A DNA stretch of 64,000 bases, taken from assembly GCF_003217325.1 (NCBI RefSeq), contig NZ_QJTI01000005.1, forward strand, positions 1 to 64,000, in the 5' to 3' direction. Source of the stretch: Rhodopseudomonas faecalis. GTDB lineage: Bacteria; Pseudomonadota; Alphaproteobacteria; Rhizobiales; Xanthobacteraceae. A model generated the notes under the pieces. The model ran no database searches. It was given only the letters and a program-made list of their open reading frames with translations, and was not told the origin of the DNA. Position 1 is the stretch's first letter. Each line of letters starts with the position of its first letter. The position numbers and the translations under genes were made by a program. This document shows, piece after piece, positions 1-9,179 of the stretch.

Positions 1-2
1 GC

Positions 3-176
3 CTCTGGCAGGTGCCACGCGCCTTGCGCGGCGAACGCCTCGCCGTGCGGCCGCTCGACCAGGACGGTCGCTATGGCATCTTCTTCGGATCGTGGCCAGT
101 CGCAACGATCGACTTGACCACGCCCAAAAGTGTCAGTGATGTCCCCGAACAGGTGTCCGACATGTCCCCGGGCTAA
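3..176 (+). CDS. IS481-type transposase, C-terminal end only (cut by the window edge)
   Basis: An open frame enters from the left edge and stops at 174-176, giving 57 residues. The segment reads LWQVPRALRGERLAVRP and then RYGIFFGSWPVATIDL, and it ends VPEQVSDMSPG. This resembles the region after the DDE catalytic core in IS481-family transposases (rve-type integrases), which commonly end in a short tail of this kind. The catalytic residues lie outside the window, so I cannot say whether the element is intact. It sits directly beside the nos block and is the only mobile-element trace seen there. The assignment rests on recalled family resemblance. Confidence 0.55.
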   Translation, partial: LWQVPRALRGERLAVRPLDQDGRYGIFFGSWPVATIDLTTPKSVSDVPEQVSDMSPG

Positions 177-262
177 ACAACAAGCGCGGGCATGACGAGT
201 CAATGGTAGGAGCCGTTGGTGTGAGCTGTGTCCCCGCTTGATGATCAGTCGATAACGCTTGC

Positions 263-1162
263 CTAGCTCGTGTTCGATGCCCGCCACGCCCGCAGCTTAG
301 CCATGCGCTTGATGGCGGTCGCAGCGAGGTTTTGCGCCAGATCGAGCGACGCCTGATCGTTCGCGCGCTCTGCTTCATCAAGGTAGATGGCGGCAAGCTG
401 CTCAGCGTAGCGGATCGCGCGCTGCGGGGCATGTTCAGGAGCGTTGGTGTCGGGCATGCGGAGCAACTCGACGTCGTCCGCCTCGGGGATCGCATAGCCG
501 GCTGCCGCGAACAATTGGTTCCGCTCAGCGTCAGCCAGCATCATCGACCACCGAACTACTTCCTTGAACAACAGGCTCTCGATCAACGCCGCCGACAACA
601 GATTTCCCGAACTCTGGCTGCCGCTTTCAGTGTTTATGGATTCACGTTCCGCCCGCCAGGCACGCCGACGCTCGTGACGAAGGATGCTGGCGTCGAACAG
701 TGCTTCGCGCGCGAAGCCTTCTGATTCCGATTGCACTGACGTCTCGATCGCATGTGCCGCAACGTAGGTCCAGAACACAAATTCACGTTGCCGGTGACGC
801 ACTGCCAATTGCCACACCTGGGATGGTGTCGACAGCGCCGAGTCCGCAATGTCGGACAGTTCCTTCGATGGAACGAGATTAGTAGCGGCGTCCGGCCAGG
901 ACCGCGCGAGCAGCGACTTGTCTGCAGAGTATTGACACCGTAATATAATCCTATCGCCGCGTGTTCGCTCGTGCTCGCACAGTAATTCGACGGCGTTGCG
1001 AACCTGAGCCATCGCACGATCCGCTGCGTTGGTCAGCGACATTGCAAGATCGCGGTACCTGCTGGTTGAGCGTTCCGCCTGCGCGATAGCGAGCGCGTAA
1101 AGTTCCGGCAAAGTTGTGACCACCTTGGTCGGAGGTGCAGTCAGAAGCGGAGTGTCACGCAT
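263..1162 (-). CDS. Uncharacterised alpha-helical protein divergent from nosR
   Basis: A 299-residue protein that I do not recognise. A TTG start at 1174 is possible, but the ATG at 1162 is preceded by a clear GGAGG (1168-1172 on the reverse strand) about 5 bases away, so I start there. The sequence is rich in Ala, Glu and Arg and looks almost wholly helical. It has no signal peptide or obvious membrane span. Histidine/glutamate pairs occur (CEHERT, VRHRQREF, AAHAIE), but no complete ferritin or hemerythrin ligand set can be asserted. The C-terminal third (AIRYAEQLAAIYLDEAERA) suggests a coiled or repeat-like helix pair. It is transcribed away from nosR, and a 24-bp palindrome separates the two starts, so co-regulation with N2O reduction is plausible but inferred. 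Confidence 0.6.
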   Translation of the reverse strand: MRDTPLLTAPPTKVVTTLPELYALAIAQAERSTSRYRDLAMSLTNAADRAMAQVRNAVELLCEHERTRGDRIILRCQYSADKSLLARSWPDAATNLVPSKELSDIADSALSTPSQVWQLAVRHRQREFVFWTYVAAHAIETSVQSESEGFAREALFDASILRHERRRAWRAERESINTESGSQSSGNLLSAALIESLLFKEVVRWSMMLADAERNQLFAAAGYAIPEADDVELLRMPDTNAPEHAPQRAIRYAEQLAAIYLDEAERANDQASLDLAQNLAATAIKRMAKLRAWRASNTS

Positions 1163-1196
1163 AGCAGCCTCCAAAACAGCCGCGTGAATTATGCTT

Positions 1197-1220
1197 CTTA
1201 TTTGCTCCGGAGCAAATAAG
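1197..1220. promoter_or_regulatory. Perfect 24-bp palindrome with FixK/FNR-type core in the nosR divergent promoter
   Basis: Bases 1197-1220 are a perfect inverted repeat with 12-base arms and no spacer. The core TTGCTCCGGAGCAA fits the CRP/FNR-superfamily pattern TTG(A/C)-N6-(T/G)CAA described for FixK2-like regulators of Bradyrhizobium, and loosely fits NnrR/DNR boxes. Its centre is about 75 bases before the TTG start chosen for nosR and about 46 bases before the start of the divergent gene. A class II site here would place the nosR transcription start near 1250. Which regulator binds cannot be read from the sequence. Confidence 0.7.
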
Positions 1221-1283
1221 CGCCTTCATCGACTGCTATTGAGAGTTCGACCACGCAACGCACAACAAGCTGGAAGTGGGCCG

Positions 1284-3548
1284 TTGAGAACATTGCGCGC
1301 CATCCTGGTCCTTCTGGTTGTCGTACTGCTCGGCACTGTTGAGGCAGACGCTGCCGGCCGGCTCGACCAGTTCCTGTCGCGGGCTGCTCCGGCTGAACTG
1401 GTTCCCGGCGCCGACCGGCTTGGTTCGCTCCAAGGTGATCCCGCGATTGCGCCAGCCTATCAAGGCGATCGGCTGTTGGGGTTTGTCTATCTCAACTCAG
1501 ATTTCGCCAATTCGGTCGGCTACTCCGGTAAACCCATTCACATGTTGGTGGGCATCACGCCAGCGGGGGTGATCACTGGCCTGAAGCTGGTCGAGCACAA
1601 AGAACCGATTGTCCTGATTGGCATTCCGGAAGCCAAGATCCTCGCTGCGGCCAACAAGCTGATCGGCGCTGATATTGCTCCGGTCGTGCACGGCCGGGGG
1701 TCGGCGCCGCAGGTCGATATTGTCAGCGGCGCGACGGTGACAATGCTGGTGATCGGCGACAGCATTGTGCGTTCGGCAACCAAGCTGATCCGAAGCGCGC
1801 GGATCGGCATGGGGGCGGAACAAGTCGTAAGCACGGCCGCGCCGCCCGTCGTGAAGACGATTGATCTTGAAAGGAGCGAGATACGCGAGTGGGAGGGGCT
1901 GCTGGCCGATGGTGCCGTGCGGCGGCTGGTGCTGACCAATGCCGATGTCAATCACGCGTTCGAAGCGTCGGGCAATGCCGAAGCTGCAAGCCGGCCTGAG
2001 CCAGGCGATCCGTCGGAAACCTTCATCGAGCTGTACGCCGCTGACGTTGCCGTTCCCACGATCGGGCGCAGCCTGCTCGGTGACACCGGCTATGCGCGGC
2101 TGTCGGCGCGTCTCAAGCCGGGGCAGCAGGCGCTGGTGATCGGCGGACGCGGCAATTATTCGTTCAAAGGCTCGGGCTATGTGCGCGGCGGCATCTTCGA
2201 TCGCATCGAGCTGATCCAGGACGGCAACAGCATCCGGTTCCGAGATCATGACCACACAAGGCTCGGCGATTTCTTGGCCGCCGGTTCGCCCGACCTGCCG
2301 GAGATTGGGCTGTTCGTCATTCCCAGCGATTTCGGCTTCGATCCCGTCGAGCCCTGGTCGTTGCGGCTGTTTGTGCAGCGCGCGACTGGCGTCCGGGATA
2401 AGGCGTTTCTGACGTTCGACCTCGGCTACACGCTCCCCGACGCTTTCATCAAGCGCGAGCAGCGCGCCGTGACGGTCAGCGAACCTGCCACGCTCCAGTC
2501 GGTACCCACGGCGGCGCCGAGCGGCTCCACGGCTGCGGAACAGGCTGCATTGCCTGATCTGCCACATGAGGAAGCGCTGTGGATTCGGATCTGGCGCGGC
2601 GACGTGATCAGGATCGGGCTGCTCAGCCTCGCGCTGGGAGCGCTGACTCTGATCTTCTTCTTCCAGAACCAGTTGGTGAGGCGGCCGACGCTGTATGTGT
2701 GGGTGCGGCGCGCCTATCTGGCGTTCATTCTGGTGTGGCTCGGCTGGTACGCGAACGCTCAGCTGTCGGTGGTCAACGTCCTGACCTTCACCAATTCGCT
2801 GATCACCGGCTTTAGCTGGGAGTATTTTTTGTCGGCGCCGCTGATCTTCGTGCTGTGGGCGTCAGTGGCGGCGGCGCTGCTGTTCTGGGGCCGGGGACCG
2901 TATTGCGGTTGGCTGTGCCCATTCGGCGCGCTGCAGGAACTGCTCAACAACGCCGCGCAGGCCCTGAAGGTGCCGCAGTTCCGAGTGCCGTGGGGGCTGC
3001 ATGAACGGCTGTGGCCGATCAAATACATCGTGTTTCTCGGTCTGTTTGGATTGTCGCTCTATTCGACGGCGGCGGCCGAGCATTTCGCCGAAGTTGAGCC
3101 GTTCAAGACCTCGATCATTCTAAAATTCGCGCGCGAATGGCCATTCGTGGTGTACGCGGCGACGCTATTGTCAATCGGTCTGTTCATCGAGCGGTTCTTC
3201 TGTCGCTATCTGTGTCCGCTCGGCGCCGCGCTCGCGATCCCTGGGCGCGTCCGGATGTTCGAATGGTTGCGGCGTTGGCCGGAATGCGGCTCGCCGTGCC
3301 AGCGCTGCGCCAATGAATGTCCGGTGCAGGCCATCCACCCCCAGGGGCATATCAACGTCAATGAGTGCATCTACTGCATGCATTGTCAGGAATTGTATTT
3401 CGACGATCATCGCTGCCCGCACATGATCCAGGTGCGCCTCAAGCGCGAGAAGCGGGAAGCGCTGTCGTCGACCTCGATGCGTAGCGGCAAGGGACCGGCG
3501 ACGGTGATCGTCGGCAGCGGCAGGCAGATCCACGGACCAGAACTCTGA
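1284..3548 (+). CDS. nosR: NosR, membrane flavo-iron-sulfur protein of nitrous-oxide respiration
   Basis: NosR is the inner-membrane protein that feeds electrons to periplasmic NosZ and is needed for nos expression in some species. The 754-residue product starts with a signal/TM segment ([13 protein letters not shown]) and a periplasmic FMN-binding domain. The SGAT motif near base 1730 is the usual site of covalent FMN attachment. A multi-TM domain follows with two CxxxCP loops ([11 protein letters not shown] and [10 protein letters not shown]). The C-terminal cytoplasmic part carries two 4Fe-4S motifs ([13 protein letters not shown] and CIYCMHC..CPH). I chose TTG at 1284 because GGAAG precedes it by 7 bases. 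The longer frame from ATG 1191 lacks a ribosome site and would place the palindrome inside the gene. Confidence 0.95.
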   Translation: MRTLRAILVLLVVVLLGTVEADAAGRLDQFLSRAAPAELVPGADRLGSLQGDPAIAPAYQGDRLLGFVYLNSDFANSVGYSGKPIHMLVGITPAGVITGLKLVEHKEPIVLIGIPEAKILAAANKLIGADIAPVVHGRGSAPQVDIVSGATVTMLVIGDSIVRSATKLIRSARIGMGAEQVVSTAAPPVVKTIDLERSEIREWEGLLADGAVRRLVLTNADVNHAFEASGNAEAASRPEPGDPSETFIELYAADVAVPTIGRSLLGDTGYARLSARLKPGQQALVIGGRGNYSFKGSGYVRGGIFDRIELIQDGNSIRFRDHDHTRLGDFLAAGSPDLPEIGLFVIPSDFGFDPVEPWSLRLFVQRATGVRDKAFLTFDLGYTLPDAFIKREQRAVTVSEPATLQSVPTAAPSGSTAAEQAALPDLPHEEALWIRIWRGDVIRIGLLSLALGALTLIFFFQNQLVRRPTLYVWVRRAYLAFILVWLGWYANAQLSVVNVLTFTNSLITGFSWEYFLSAPLIFVLWASVAAALLFWGRGPYCGWLCPFGALQELLNNAAQALKVPQFRVPWGLHERLWPIKYIVFLGLFGLSLYSTAAAEHFAEVEPFKTSIILKFAREWPFVVYAATLLSIGLFIERFFCRYLCPLGAALAIPGRVRMFEWLRRWPECGSPCQRCANECPVQAIHPQGHINVNECIYCMHCQELYFDDHRCPHMIQVRLKREKREALSSTSMRSGKGPATVIVGSGRQIHGPEL

Positions 3549-3592
3549 AACGTCAACCACTCGCCAAGGTCGAGAAACCGGAGGAAGACGAT

Positions 3593-5527
3593 ATGAGCGA
3601 TCAGGAACAGGGCAATCCGCTCAGCCGGCGAACGCTGCTCGCCACCAGCGCCGCGGCCGGCATTGGTCTGGTCGGCGGTGCAACACTGACCTCGCGCGGC
3701 GCCATGGTGCCGACCGCCGAAGCGCAGACTAGGCCCAGTGCGCCGGCACGGGCAGCGGTGCAGAAGACCGAAGTGCATCCCGGCGAGCTCGATGAGTACT
3801 ACGTCTTTGCATCATCCGGTCAGACCGGCGAGCTGCGTATTCTCGGGCTGCCGTCGATGCGTGAGCTGATGCGTGTGCCGGTGTTTAACCGCTGCAGCGC
3901 CACGGGATGGGGGCAGACCAACGAGAGCCTCAAAGTGCTCACCGAAGGTCTGCTGCCCGAAACCCGCGAGTTCCTGAAGACCCGCGGCGGCACCTATATG
4001 AATGGCGACCTTCACCATCCGCACGTCTCGTTCACCGAGGGCACGTATGATGGTCGCTACGCCTTCATGAACGACAAGGCCAACACCCGCGTCGCCCGGG
4101 TTCGGCTCGACGTGATGAAGTGCGACAAGATCATCCAACTGCCGAACCAGCATACCGTGCACGGCCTGCGCGTGCAGAAATATCCACGCACCGGCTACGT
4201 GTTCTGCAATGGCGAAGACCGCGTGCCGGTGCCGAATGACGGCCTGAATCTCACCAAGACCAAGGATTATCACGCGATCTTCACGGCGATCGACGGCGAC
4301 ACCATGAAAGTGGCCTGGCAGGTGATGGTCGACGGCAACCTCGACAACGTCGATGCCGACTATCAAGGCAAATACGCGTTCGCCACTTGCTACAATTCGG
4401 AGGAGGGCGTCACCGCCGCCGAGATGACCGCCAATGATCAGGATTGGGTGGTGATCTTCAATCTGAAGCGGATCGAAGAAGCGGTGAAGAAAGGCGACTT
4501 CAAGGAGATCAACGGCGTGCCGGTGATCGACGGTCGCAAGGGATCGCCCTGCACGCGTTACGTGCCGGTGTCGAACAGTCCGCACGGTATCAACACCGCG
4601 CCAGACGGCATTCATGTGGTCGCCAATGGCAAGCTGTCGCCGACCGTCACTGTGATGGACGTGCGCATGTTCGACCAGTTGTTCGACGACAAGATCAAGC
4701 CGCGCGAGGTGGTGGTCGCCGAACCGGAATTGGGGCTCGGGCCGCTGCACACGGCTTATGATGGCAGGGGCAATGCCTTTACGACGCTGTTCATCGACAG
4801 CCAGGTTTGCAAGTGGAACATCGATCTGGCGCGGCGCGCCTACAAGGGCGAGAAGGTCAATCCGATCGTCGACAAGCTTGATGTGCATTACCAGCCGGGC
4901 CACAACCACACCTCCATGGGGCAAACCAAGGAGGCAGACGGCAAATGGCTGATCTCGCTGAACAAGTTCTCCAAGGACCGGTTCCTGAACGTCGGGCCGC
5001 TGAAGCCTGAGAACGATCAACTGATCGATATCTCTGGCGACAAAATGAAGCTGGTCCACGACGGACCGAGCTTTGCCGAGCCGCACGACGCCACCATCGT
5101 GCATCGTTCCAAGATCAACCCGATCTCGGTCTGGGAGCGTGCCGACCCGATGTTCGCCGACGCAGTGAAGCAGGCCAAGGCGGACGGTGTCACGCTGGAA
5201 TCCGATTCCAAGGTGGTTCGCGATGGCGACAAGGTGCGCATCTACATGACCTCGAGCGCGCCAATGTTCAGCCTCACCGAATTTCAGGTGAAGCAGGGCG
5301 AACACGTCACCGTCTATGTCACCAACATCGACTCGATCGAAGACCTGACCCATGGCTTCTCGATCGTGAACTACGGCATCCAGATGGAAGTGGCGCCGCA
5401 AGCGACCGCGTCGGTGTCATTCACCGCCGATAAGCCCGGCGTCTATTGGTACTATTGTTCGTGGTTCTGTCACGCCATGCACATGGAGATGAAAGGCCGG
5501 ATGCTGGTCGAACCGAGGACCGCCTGA
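3593..5527 (+). CDS. nosZ: NosZ, TAT-exported (clade I) nitrous-oxide reductase
   Basis: NosZ reduces N2O to N2 in the periplasm. The 644-residue protein has a twin-arginine signal ([16 protein letters not shown] at 12-13), which marks the clade I enzymes. The seven-bladed propeller carries the CuZ histidine motifs DLHHPHVS (H141, H142, H144), GHNHTSMG and EPHDAT. The C-terminal cupredoxin domain holds the CuA ligands: H587 in DLTHGF, then C622, C626, H630 and M633 in [14 protein letters not shown]. All the ligands I looked for are present, so the enzyme should be functional. GGAGGAAG lies just before the ATG. It follows nosR by 44 bases and nosD starts 3 bases after its stop. Confidence 0.98.
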   Translation: MSDQEQGNPLSRRTLLATSAAAGIGLVGGATLTSRGAMVPTAEAQTRPSAPARAAVQKTEVHPGELDEYYVFASSGQTGELRILGLPSMRELMRVPVFNRCSATGWGQTNESLKVLTEGLLPETREFLKTRGGTYMNGDLHHPHVSFTEGTYDGRYAFMNDKANTRVARVRLDVMKCDKIIQLPNQHTVHGLRVQKYPRTGYVFCNGEDRVPVPNDGLNLTKTKDYHAIFTAIDGDTMKVAWQVMVDGNLDNVDADYQGKYAFATCYNSEEGVTAAEMTANDQDWVVIFNLKRIEEAVKKGDFKEINGVPVIDGRKGSPCTRYVPVSNSPHGINTAPDGIHVVANGKLSPTVTVMDVRMFDQLFDDKIKPREVVVAEPELGLGPLHTAYDGRGNAFTTLFIDSQVCKWNIDLARRAYKGEKVNPIVDKLDVHYQPGHNHTSMGQTKEADGKWLISLNKFSKDRFLNVGPLKPENDQLIDISGDKMKLVHDGPSFAEPHDATIVHRSKINPISVWERADPMFADAVKQAKADGVTLESDSKVVRDGDKVRIYMTSSAPMFSLTEFQVKQGEHVTVYVTNIDSIEDLTHGFSIVNYGIQMEVAPQATASVSFTADKPGVYWYYCSWFCHAMHMEMKGRMLVEPRTA

Positions 5528-5529
5528 TC

Positions 5530-6897
5530 GTGGTGACAACGATGCGCGGACTTGCGACTGCGATGGCGGCGCTGCTGGTCGGCTCGGCGGGGGGCGCAGC
5601 TTCCGCCGCGCAGATCGACGTGGTGCCGGCATCGGATCTGCAGTCCGTGCTGAATGCGGCGAATGATGACGACGTGATCAGGCTTGCACCGGGCGATTAC
5701 CTCGGTCCGATCCGCATCGAGCGCAAGCTGACGCTGATCGGCCGGGCCGGCGCTGCGGTGATCGGCCAAGGACAAGGCAGCGTCATCACCGTGGCGGCGC
5801 CCGACGTGACGGTGCGCGGGCTGACGGTGCGCGGCTCGGGACGCGATCTGCAGGCGATGGATTCCGGCATTTTCCTGATGGAAAGCGCGGAACGCGCCGT
5901 GGTGGAGGGCAACGCTATTGTGGGCAATCTCTATGGCGTCAATGTCTATGGCGCGCGCGGTGCGCGCGTCAGCGCCAACGCCATCGACGGGTTGCGCGGC
6001 CTGCGTTTGAACGAGGCCGGCAACGGCGTCAGGGTCTGGAATGCACCGGGTGTGGTGGTGGACGGCAACACTATCCGTTACGGCCGAGACGGAATTTTTT
6101 CGATCACCAGCACCAAGGATCGTTTCACCAACAACCGCTTTGAAAAGCTGCGCTTTGCTGTCCACTACATGTACACCGACGACAGCGAGGTCAGCGGCAA
6201 TGTCTCGGTCGCCAATCACGGCGGCTTCGCGATCATGTATTCCAAGCGCCTGATCATTCGCGGCAACGTGTCCGAGCGCGATCGCGACTTTGGGCTGCTG
6301 TTCAACTACGCCAACTATGCCAGCGTCGACGGCAATCTGGTTGTTGGTGGTCCGTTGTCAGGCATCAGCGCCGATTTCGATGTCACTGACAACGAGAAGG
6401 GCATGGTGCCCAAGCAGGAGGCGTCGGGCACGGCCGATATCGGGCCGGGCAAATGTGTGTTCATCTACAACAGCAACAAGGGCCGGTTTCGCGACAACTG
6501 GTTTGAGTCCTGTGGCATCGGCGTGCATCTGACGGCGGGCTCCGAAGGCAACGAGATTGCCGGCAACGCCTTCGTCGCCAATCGCAACCAGGTGAAATAT
6601 GTTGGCACCCGCGACCTTGACTGGTCGAAGGGCGGGCGCGGCAATTATTGGAGCGACAATCCCGCTTTCGATCTTAACGGCGATGGCATTGCCGACACCG
6701 CTTATCGACCGAATGATCTGGTCGACCGCGTGCTGTGGACCGCGCCAACCGCGAAACTGTTGATCAACAGCCCAGCGGTGCAGGTGCTGCGCTGGGCGCA
6801 AAGCCAGTTTCCGGCGCTGTATCCGGGCGGTGTGGTCGACACCCACCCGCTGATTTCGCCGCCCAGCAAACCTTCTGCGCGCAGGATTGAGCCATGA
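5530..6897 (+). CDS. nosD: NosD, periplasmic copper-insertion protein (beta-helix repeats)
   Basis: NosD works with the NosFY ABC transporter in assembling the CuZ centre of NosZ. The protein (about 455 residues) has a cleavable signal (MRGLATAMAALLVGSAGG... ASAAQ). It continues with a right-handed parallel beta-helix of CASH/PbH1 repeats visible as recurring G-N-x-(I/V) turns (VVEGNAIVGN, VVDGNTI, SGNVSVAN, IRGNVSER). Three starts are possible: GTG 5530, GTG 5533 and ATG 5542. GAGGA near 5515 favours the GTG codons, but ATG gives an equally good signal peptide. The frame also runs open into nosZ, which is a shadow. The end overlaps nosF by 4 bases. Confidence 0.93.
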   Translation: MVTTMRGLATAMAALLVGSAGGAASAAQIDVVPASDLQSVLNAANDDDVIRLAPGDYLGPIRIERKLTLIGRAGAAVIGQGQGSVITVAAPDVTVRGLTVRGSGRDLQAMDSGIFLMESAERAVVEGNAIVGNLYGVNVYGARGARVSANAIDGLRGLRLNEAGNGVRVWNAPGVVVDGNTIRYGRDGIFSITSTKDRFTNNRFEKLRFAVHYMYTDDSEVSGNVSVANHGGFAIMYSKRLIIRGNVSERDRDFGLLFNYANYASVDGNLVVGGPLSGISADFDVTDNEKGMVPKQEASGTADIGPGKCVFIYNSNKGRFRDNWFESCGIGVHLTAGSEGNEIAGNAFVANRNQVKYVGTRDLDWSKGGRGNYWSDNPAFDLNGDGIADTAYRPNDLVDRVLWTAPTAKLLINSPAVQVLRWAQSQFPALYPGGVVDTHPLISPPSKPSARRIEP

Positions 6898-7799
6898 GCG
6901 CGACCGTCGCATTGCATGATGTCGCCAAGAGCTATCGCGCGGTGCGCGCGCTACGTGGCGTGTCGTTCGAACTGGCGCCGGGGCGGATCAGCGCGCTGGT
7001 CGGTCACAACGGCGCCGGCAAGACCACGCTGATCAAATTGATGCTCGGGCTGATCCAGCCCGATCGCGGCACCATCAGGGTGCTGGGCGAAGATCCGGCC
7101 GCGGGTGCGTTCGCCGGTCGCCGTGCGCTCGGCTTCCTGCCGGAAAACGTCGCCTTCAACGCCGCGCTGACCGGCAAGGAAACGCTGGCGTTTTACGCGC
7201 GGCTGAAGGGCATCAATCCGCGCGATGGTGCGGCGCTGCTCGACCGGGTCGGTCTTGGCGAGGCGTCGCGTCGCCGTGTCGGCACCTATTCCAAGGGCAT
7301 GCGTCAGCGGCTCGGTCTCGCGCAGGCGCTGCTCGGGTGGCCGCGCGTATTGTTGCTCGACGAGCCGACCACAGGGCTCGATCCGGCACTGCGGCAGAGT
7401 TTTTATGACATTCTCGATGAGCTGCGCCGCGACGGCGCCACCGTGCTGATCTCGTCGCACGCGCTCCATGAACTGGAAGACCGCGCCGAGCAGGTGTTGA
7501 TCATGAATCAGGGCTCGCTGGTCGCCGACGGCACGCTGGCCGAGCTTCGGGCGCTGTCGCGATTGCCGATCCGCATGACGCTCAAGCTCGCCGAACACGT
7601 TGCGCGGCCGGATTGGATCCCCAATCACGCCGCGCTGCGCGGCGGCGCATGCGAGGTCGACATCATCGATCCCAGCGACAAGATGCGGCTGCTGCGCAAG
7701 GCCGCGGCCGATCCCGCGGTGCAGGACATTGTGGTAACCGAGCCGACGCTCGATGAACTCTACGCGCATTTTCTGCGCGCGCAGGAGCAGGCGGCATGA
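6894..7799 (+). CDS. nosF: NosF, ABC transporter ATPase for NosZ maturation
   Basis: This is the cytoplasmic ATPase partner of NosY in the NosDFY complex. The 301-residue protein has Walker A GHNGAGKTT near residue 38, ABC signature YSKGMRQRLGLAQ, Walker B VLLLDEPTTGLDP and a switch histidine in VLISSHALHELE. A C-terminal accessory domain of about 90 residues follows the nucleotide-binding domain, as in other NosF/CcmA-like ATPases. ATG overlaps the nosD stop by 4 bases, and the end overlaps nosY in the same way, so the three are translationally coupled. Confidence 0.96.
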   Translation: MSATVALHDVAKSYRAVRALRGVSFELAPGRISALVGHNGAGKTTLIKLMLGLIQPDRGTIRVLGEDPAAGAFAGRRALGFLPENVAFNAALTGKETLAFYARLKGINPRDGAALLDRVGLGEASRRRVGTYSKGMRQRLGLAQALLGWPRVLLLDEPTTGLDPALRQSFYDILDELRRDGATVLISSHALHELEDRAEQVLIMNQGSLVADGTLAELRALSRLPIRMTLKLAEHVARPDWIPNHAALRGGACEVDIIDPSDKMRLLRKAAADPAVQDIVVTEPTLDELYAHFLRAQEQAA

Positions 7800-8623
7800 G
7801 GGCGATCCTGTTCATTGCGCTCAAGGAAATCCAGGAGGGCCTGCGCAATCGCTGGGTGCTGGCGGCGACGCTGCTGCTCGCGGGACTGTCGCTGTCGCTC
7901 ACGCTGCTCGGCAGCGCGCCGACTGGGCGGATCGGAGCCTCCGCGCTCGACGTGGTGATCGTCAGCCTGTCGAGCCTGACGATCTTCCTGCTGCCGCTGA
8001 TCGCGCTGCTGATCTCACACGATGCCATCGTCGGCGAGATGGAGCGCGGCACGATGATCCTGCTGCTCAGCTATCCGGTGTCGCGCGCCCATGTGGTGCT
8101 CGGCAAATTCTGTGGCCACATCGTGATCCTCGGCTTCGCCACGCTGATCGGCTATGGCGCCGCCGCGGCAGCGTTGGTGCTATCGGGCGCAGCGATCGCG
8201 CCGGAGAGCTGGCCGGCGTTCGCCTCGATGCTCGGCACCTCGGTGCTGCTCGGCGCGGTGTTCGTCGCCATCGGTTATGCGGTGTCGAGCCTGGTTCGAC
8301 AGCGCGGCACCGCGGCTGGCATCGCGATCGGCGTCTGGCTGCTGCTGGTCTTGGTGTTCGATATGGCGCTGCTCGGCGTGCTGGTGGTTGATCAGGGGCG
8401 GCTGATCACGGCTGGCGTGCTGGATGCGCTGCTATTCCTCAACCCGACCGATTTGTATCGGCTCAGCAATCTCAGCGGCACCAATGTCAGCCAGTTCGCC
8501 GGCATGGCCGGGCTCGCCGGATCGGTCGGGCACAGTTTCGGCGTGCTGATGGCGGCGATGGTCGTGTGGATCGCACTGCCGCTCGGCCTTGCCATCGTCG
8601 CCTTTGGCCGGAGGGACTTATGA
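7796..8623 (+). CDS. nosY: NosY, ABC transporter permease for NosZ maturation
   Basis: NosY forms the membrane channel of NosDFY, which supplies sulfur and/or copper for CuZ assembly. The 275-residue protein has about six hydrophobic spans, among them WVLAATLLLAGLSLSLTLLG near residue 20, LSSLTIFLLPLIALLI, IVILGFATLIGYGAA, LLGAVFVAIGYAVSS, and a last span near MVVWIALPLGLAIVAF. The motif EMERGTMILLLSYPVSR is typical of ABC-2-type permeases. It starts inside the nosF stop (ATGA) and ends inside the nosL start. Confidence 0.95.
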   Translation: MRAILFIALKEIQEGLRNRWVLAATLLLAGLSLSLTLLGSAPTGRIGASALDVVIVSLSSLTIFLLPLIALLISHDAIVGEMERGTMILLLSYPVSRAHVVLGKFCGHIVILGFATLIGYGAAAAALVLSGAAIAPESWPAFASMLGTSVLLGAVFVAIGYAVSSLVRQRGTAAGIAIGVWLLLVLVFDMALLGVLVVDQGRLITAGVLDALLFLNPTDLYRLSNLSGTNVSQFAGMAGLAGSVGHSFGVLMAAMVVWIALPLGLAIVAFGRRDL

Positions 8624-9138
8624 AAGCTTCGATCATCGCGGCAGTTCTGCTCGCCGCTATACTCGGCGGCTGCAACGATCGCAGCGGCAGCGCGGCGATG
8701 CCGCCGCCGGTCGCGCTCAATGCCGATGCCATGGGCGTGTTCTGCGGCATGAACTTGGCCGAGCACCCGGGCCCCAAGGGCCAGATCATCACCGCAAGCC
8801 GGATCGATCCGTATTGGTTCTCGTCGGCGCGCGACGCCTTGGCGTTCACCCACATGCCGGACCAGCCGCGCGACATCAAAGCGATCTACGTCTCCGATAT
8901 GGGCCGTGCCCAAAGCTGGGATCAGCCGGGCGAGACCAACTGGATCGACGCCAAACAGGCATACTACGTCATCGAGAGCCGCAAGCAGGGCGGTATGGGT
9001 GCGGCCGAGGCGGTGCCGTTCGGGGAGCGCACCGCGGCTGACACCTTTGCCGCCGCCAATGGCGGACGGGTGGTGCGGTTTGATCAGGTTCCGCAGAGCT
9101 ATCTGCTCGGCAGCGATACGTCGACGGCCGACGATTAG
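8620..9138 (+). CDS. nosL: NosL, outer-face lipoprotein copper chaperone
   Basis: NosL is a periplasmic lipoprotein that binds Cu(I) and delivers it for NosZ maturation. The 172-residue product has a short hydrophobic leader ending in the lipobox LGGC (Cys about residue 19). It is followed by the NosL core with FCGMNLAEHPGPKGQI, where the Cys and Met are the expected copper ligands, and by SAREALAF-like and MGAAEAVPF segments. The ATG at 8620 overlaps the nosY stop (ATGA). The frame is open further upstream inside nosY, but the lipobox position fixes the start at 8620. Confidence 0.95.
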   Translation: MKASIIAAVLLAAILGGCNDRSGSAAMPPPVALNADAMGVFCGMNLAEHPGPKGQIITASRIDPYWFSSARDALAFTHMPDQPRDIKAIYVSDMGRAQSWDQPGETNWIDAKQAYYVIESRKQGGMGAAEAVPFGERTAADTFAAANGGRVVRFDQVPQSYLLGSDTSTADD

Positions 9139-9179
9139 TCGCCGGCATTCACGACGAACCATCGATTGAAGAGGCGAAC

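Noticed and set aside
1191-1283. nosR starting at ATG 1191
   Set aside because: No ribosome site precedes it and it would place the 24-bp palindrome inside the coding region. TTG 1284 has GGAAG at good spacing and starts right before the signal segment.
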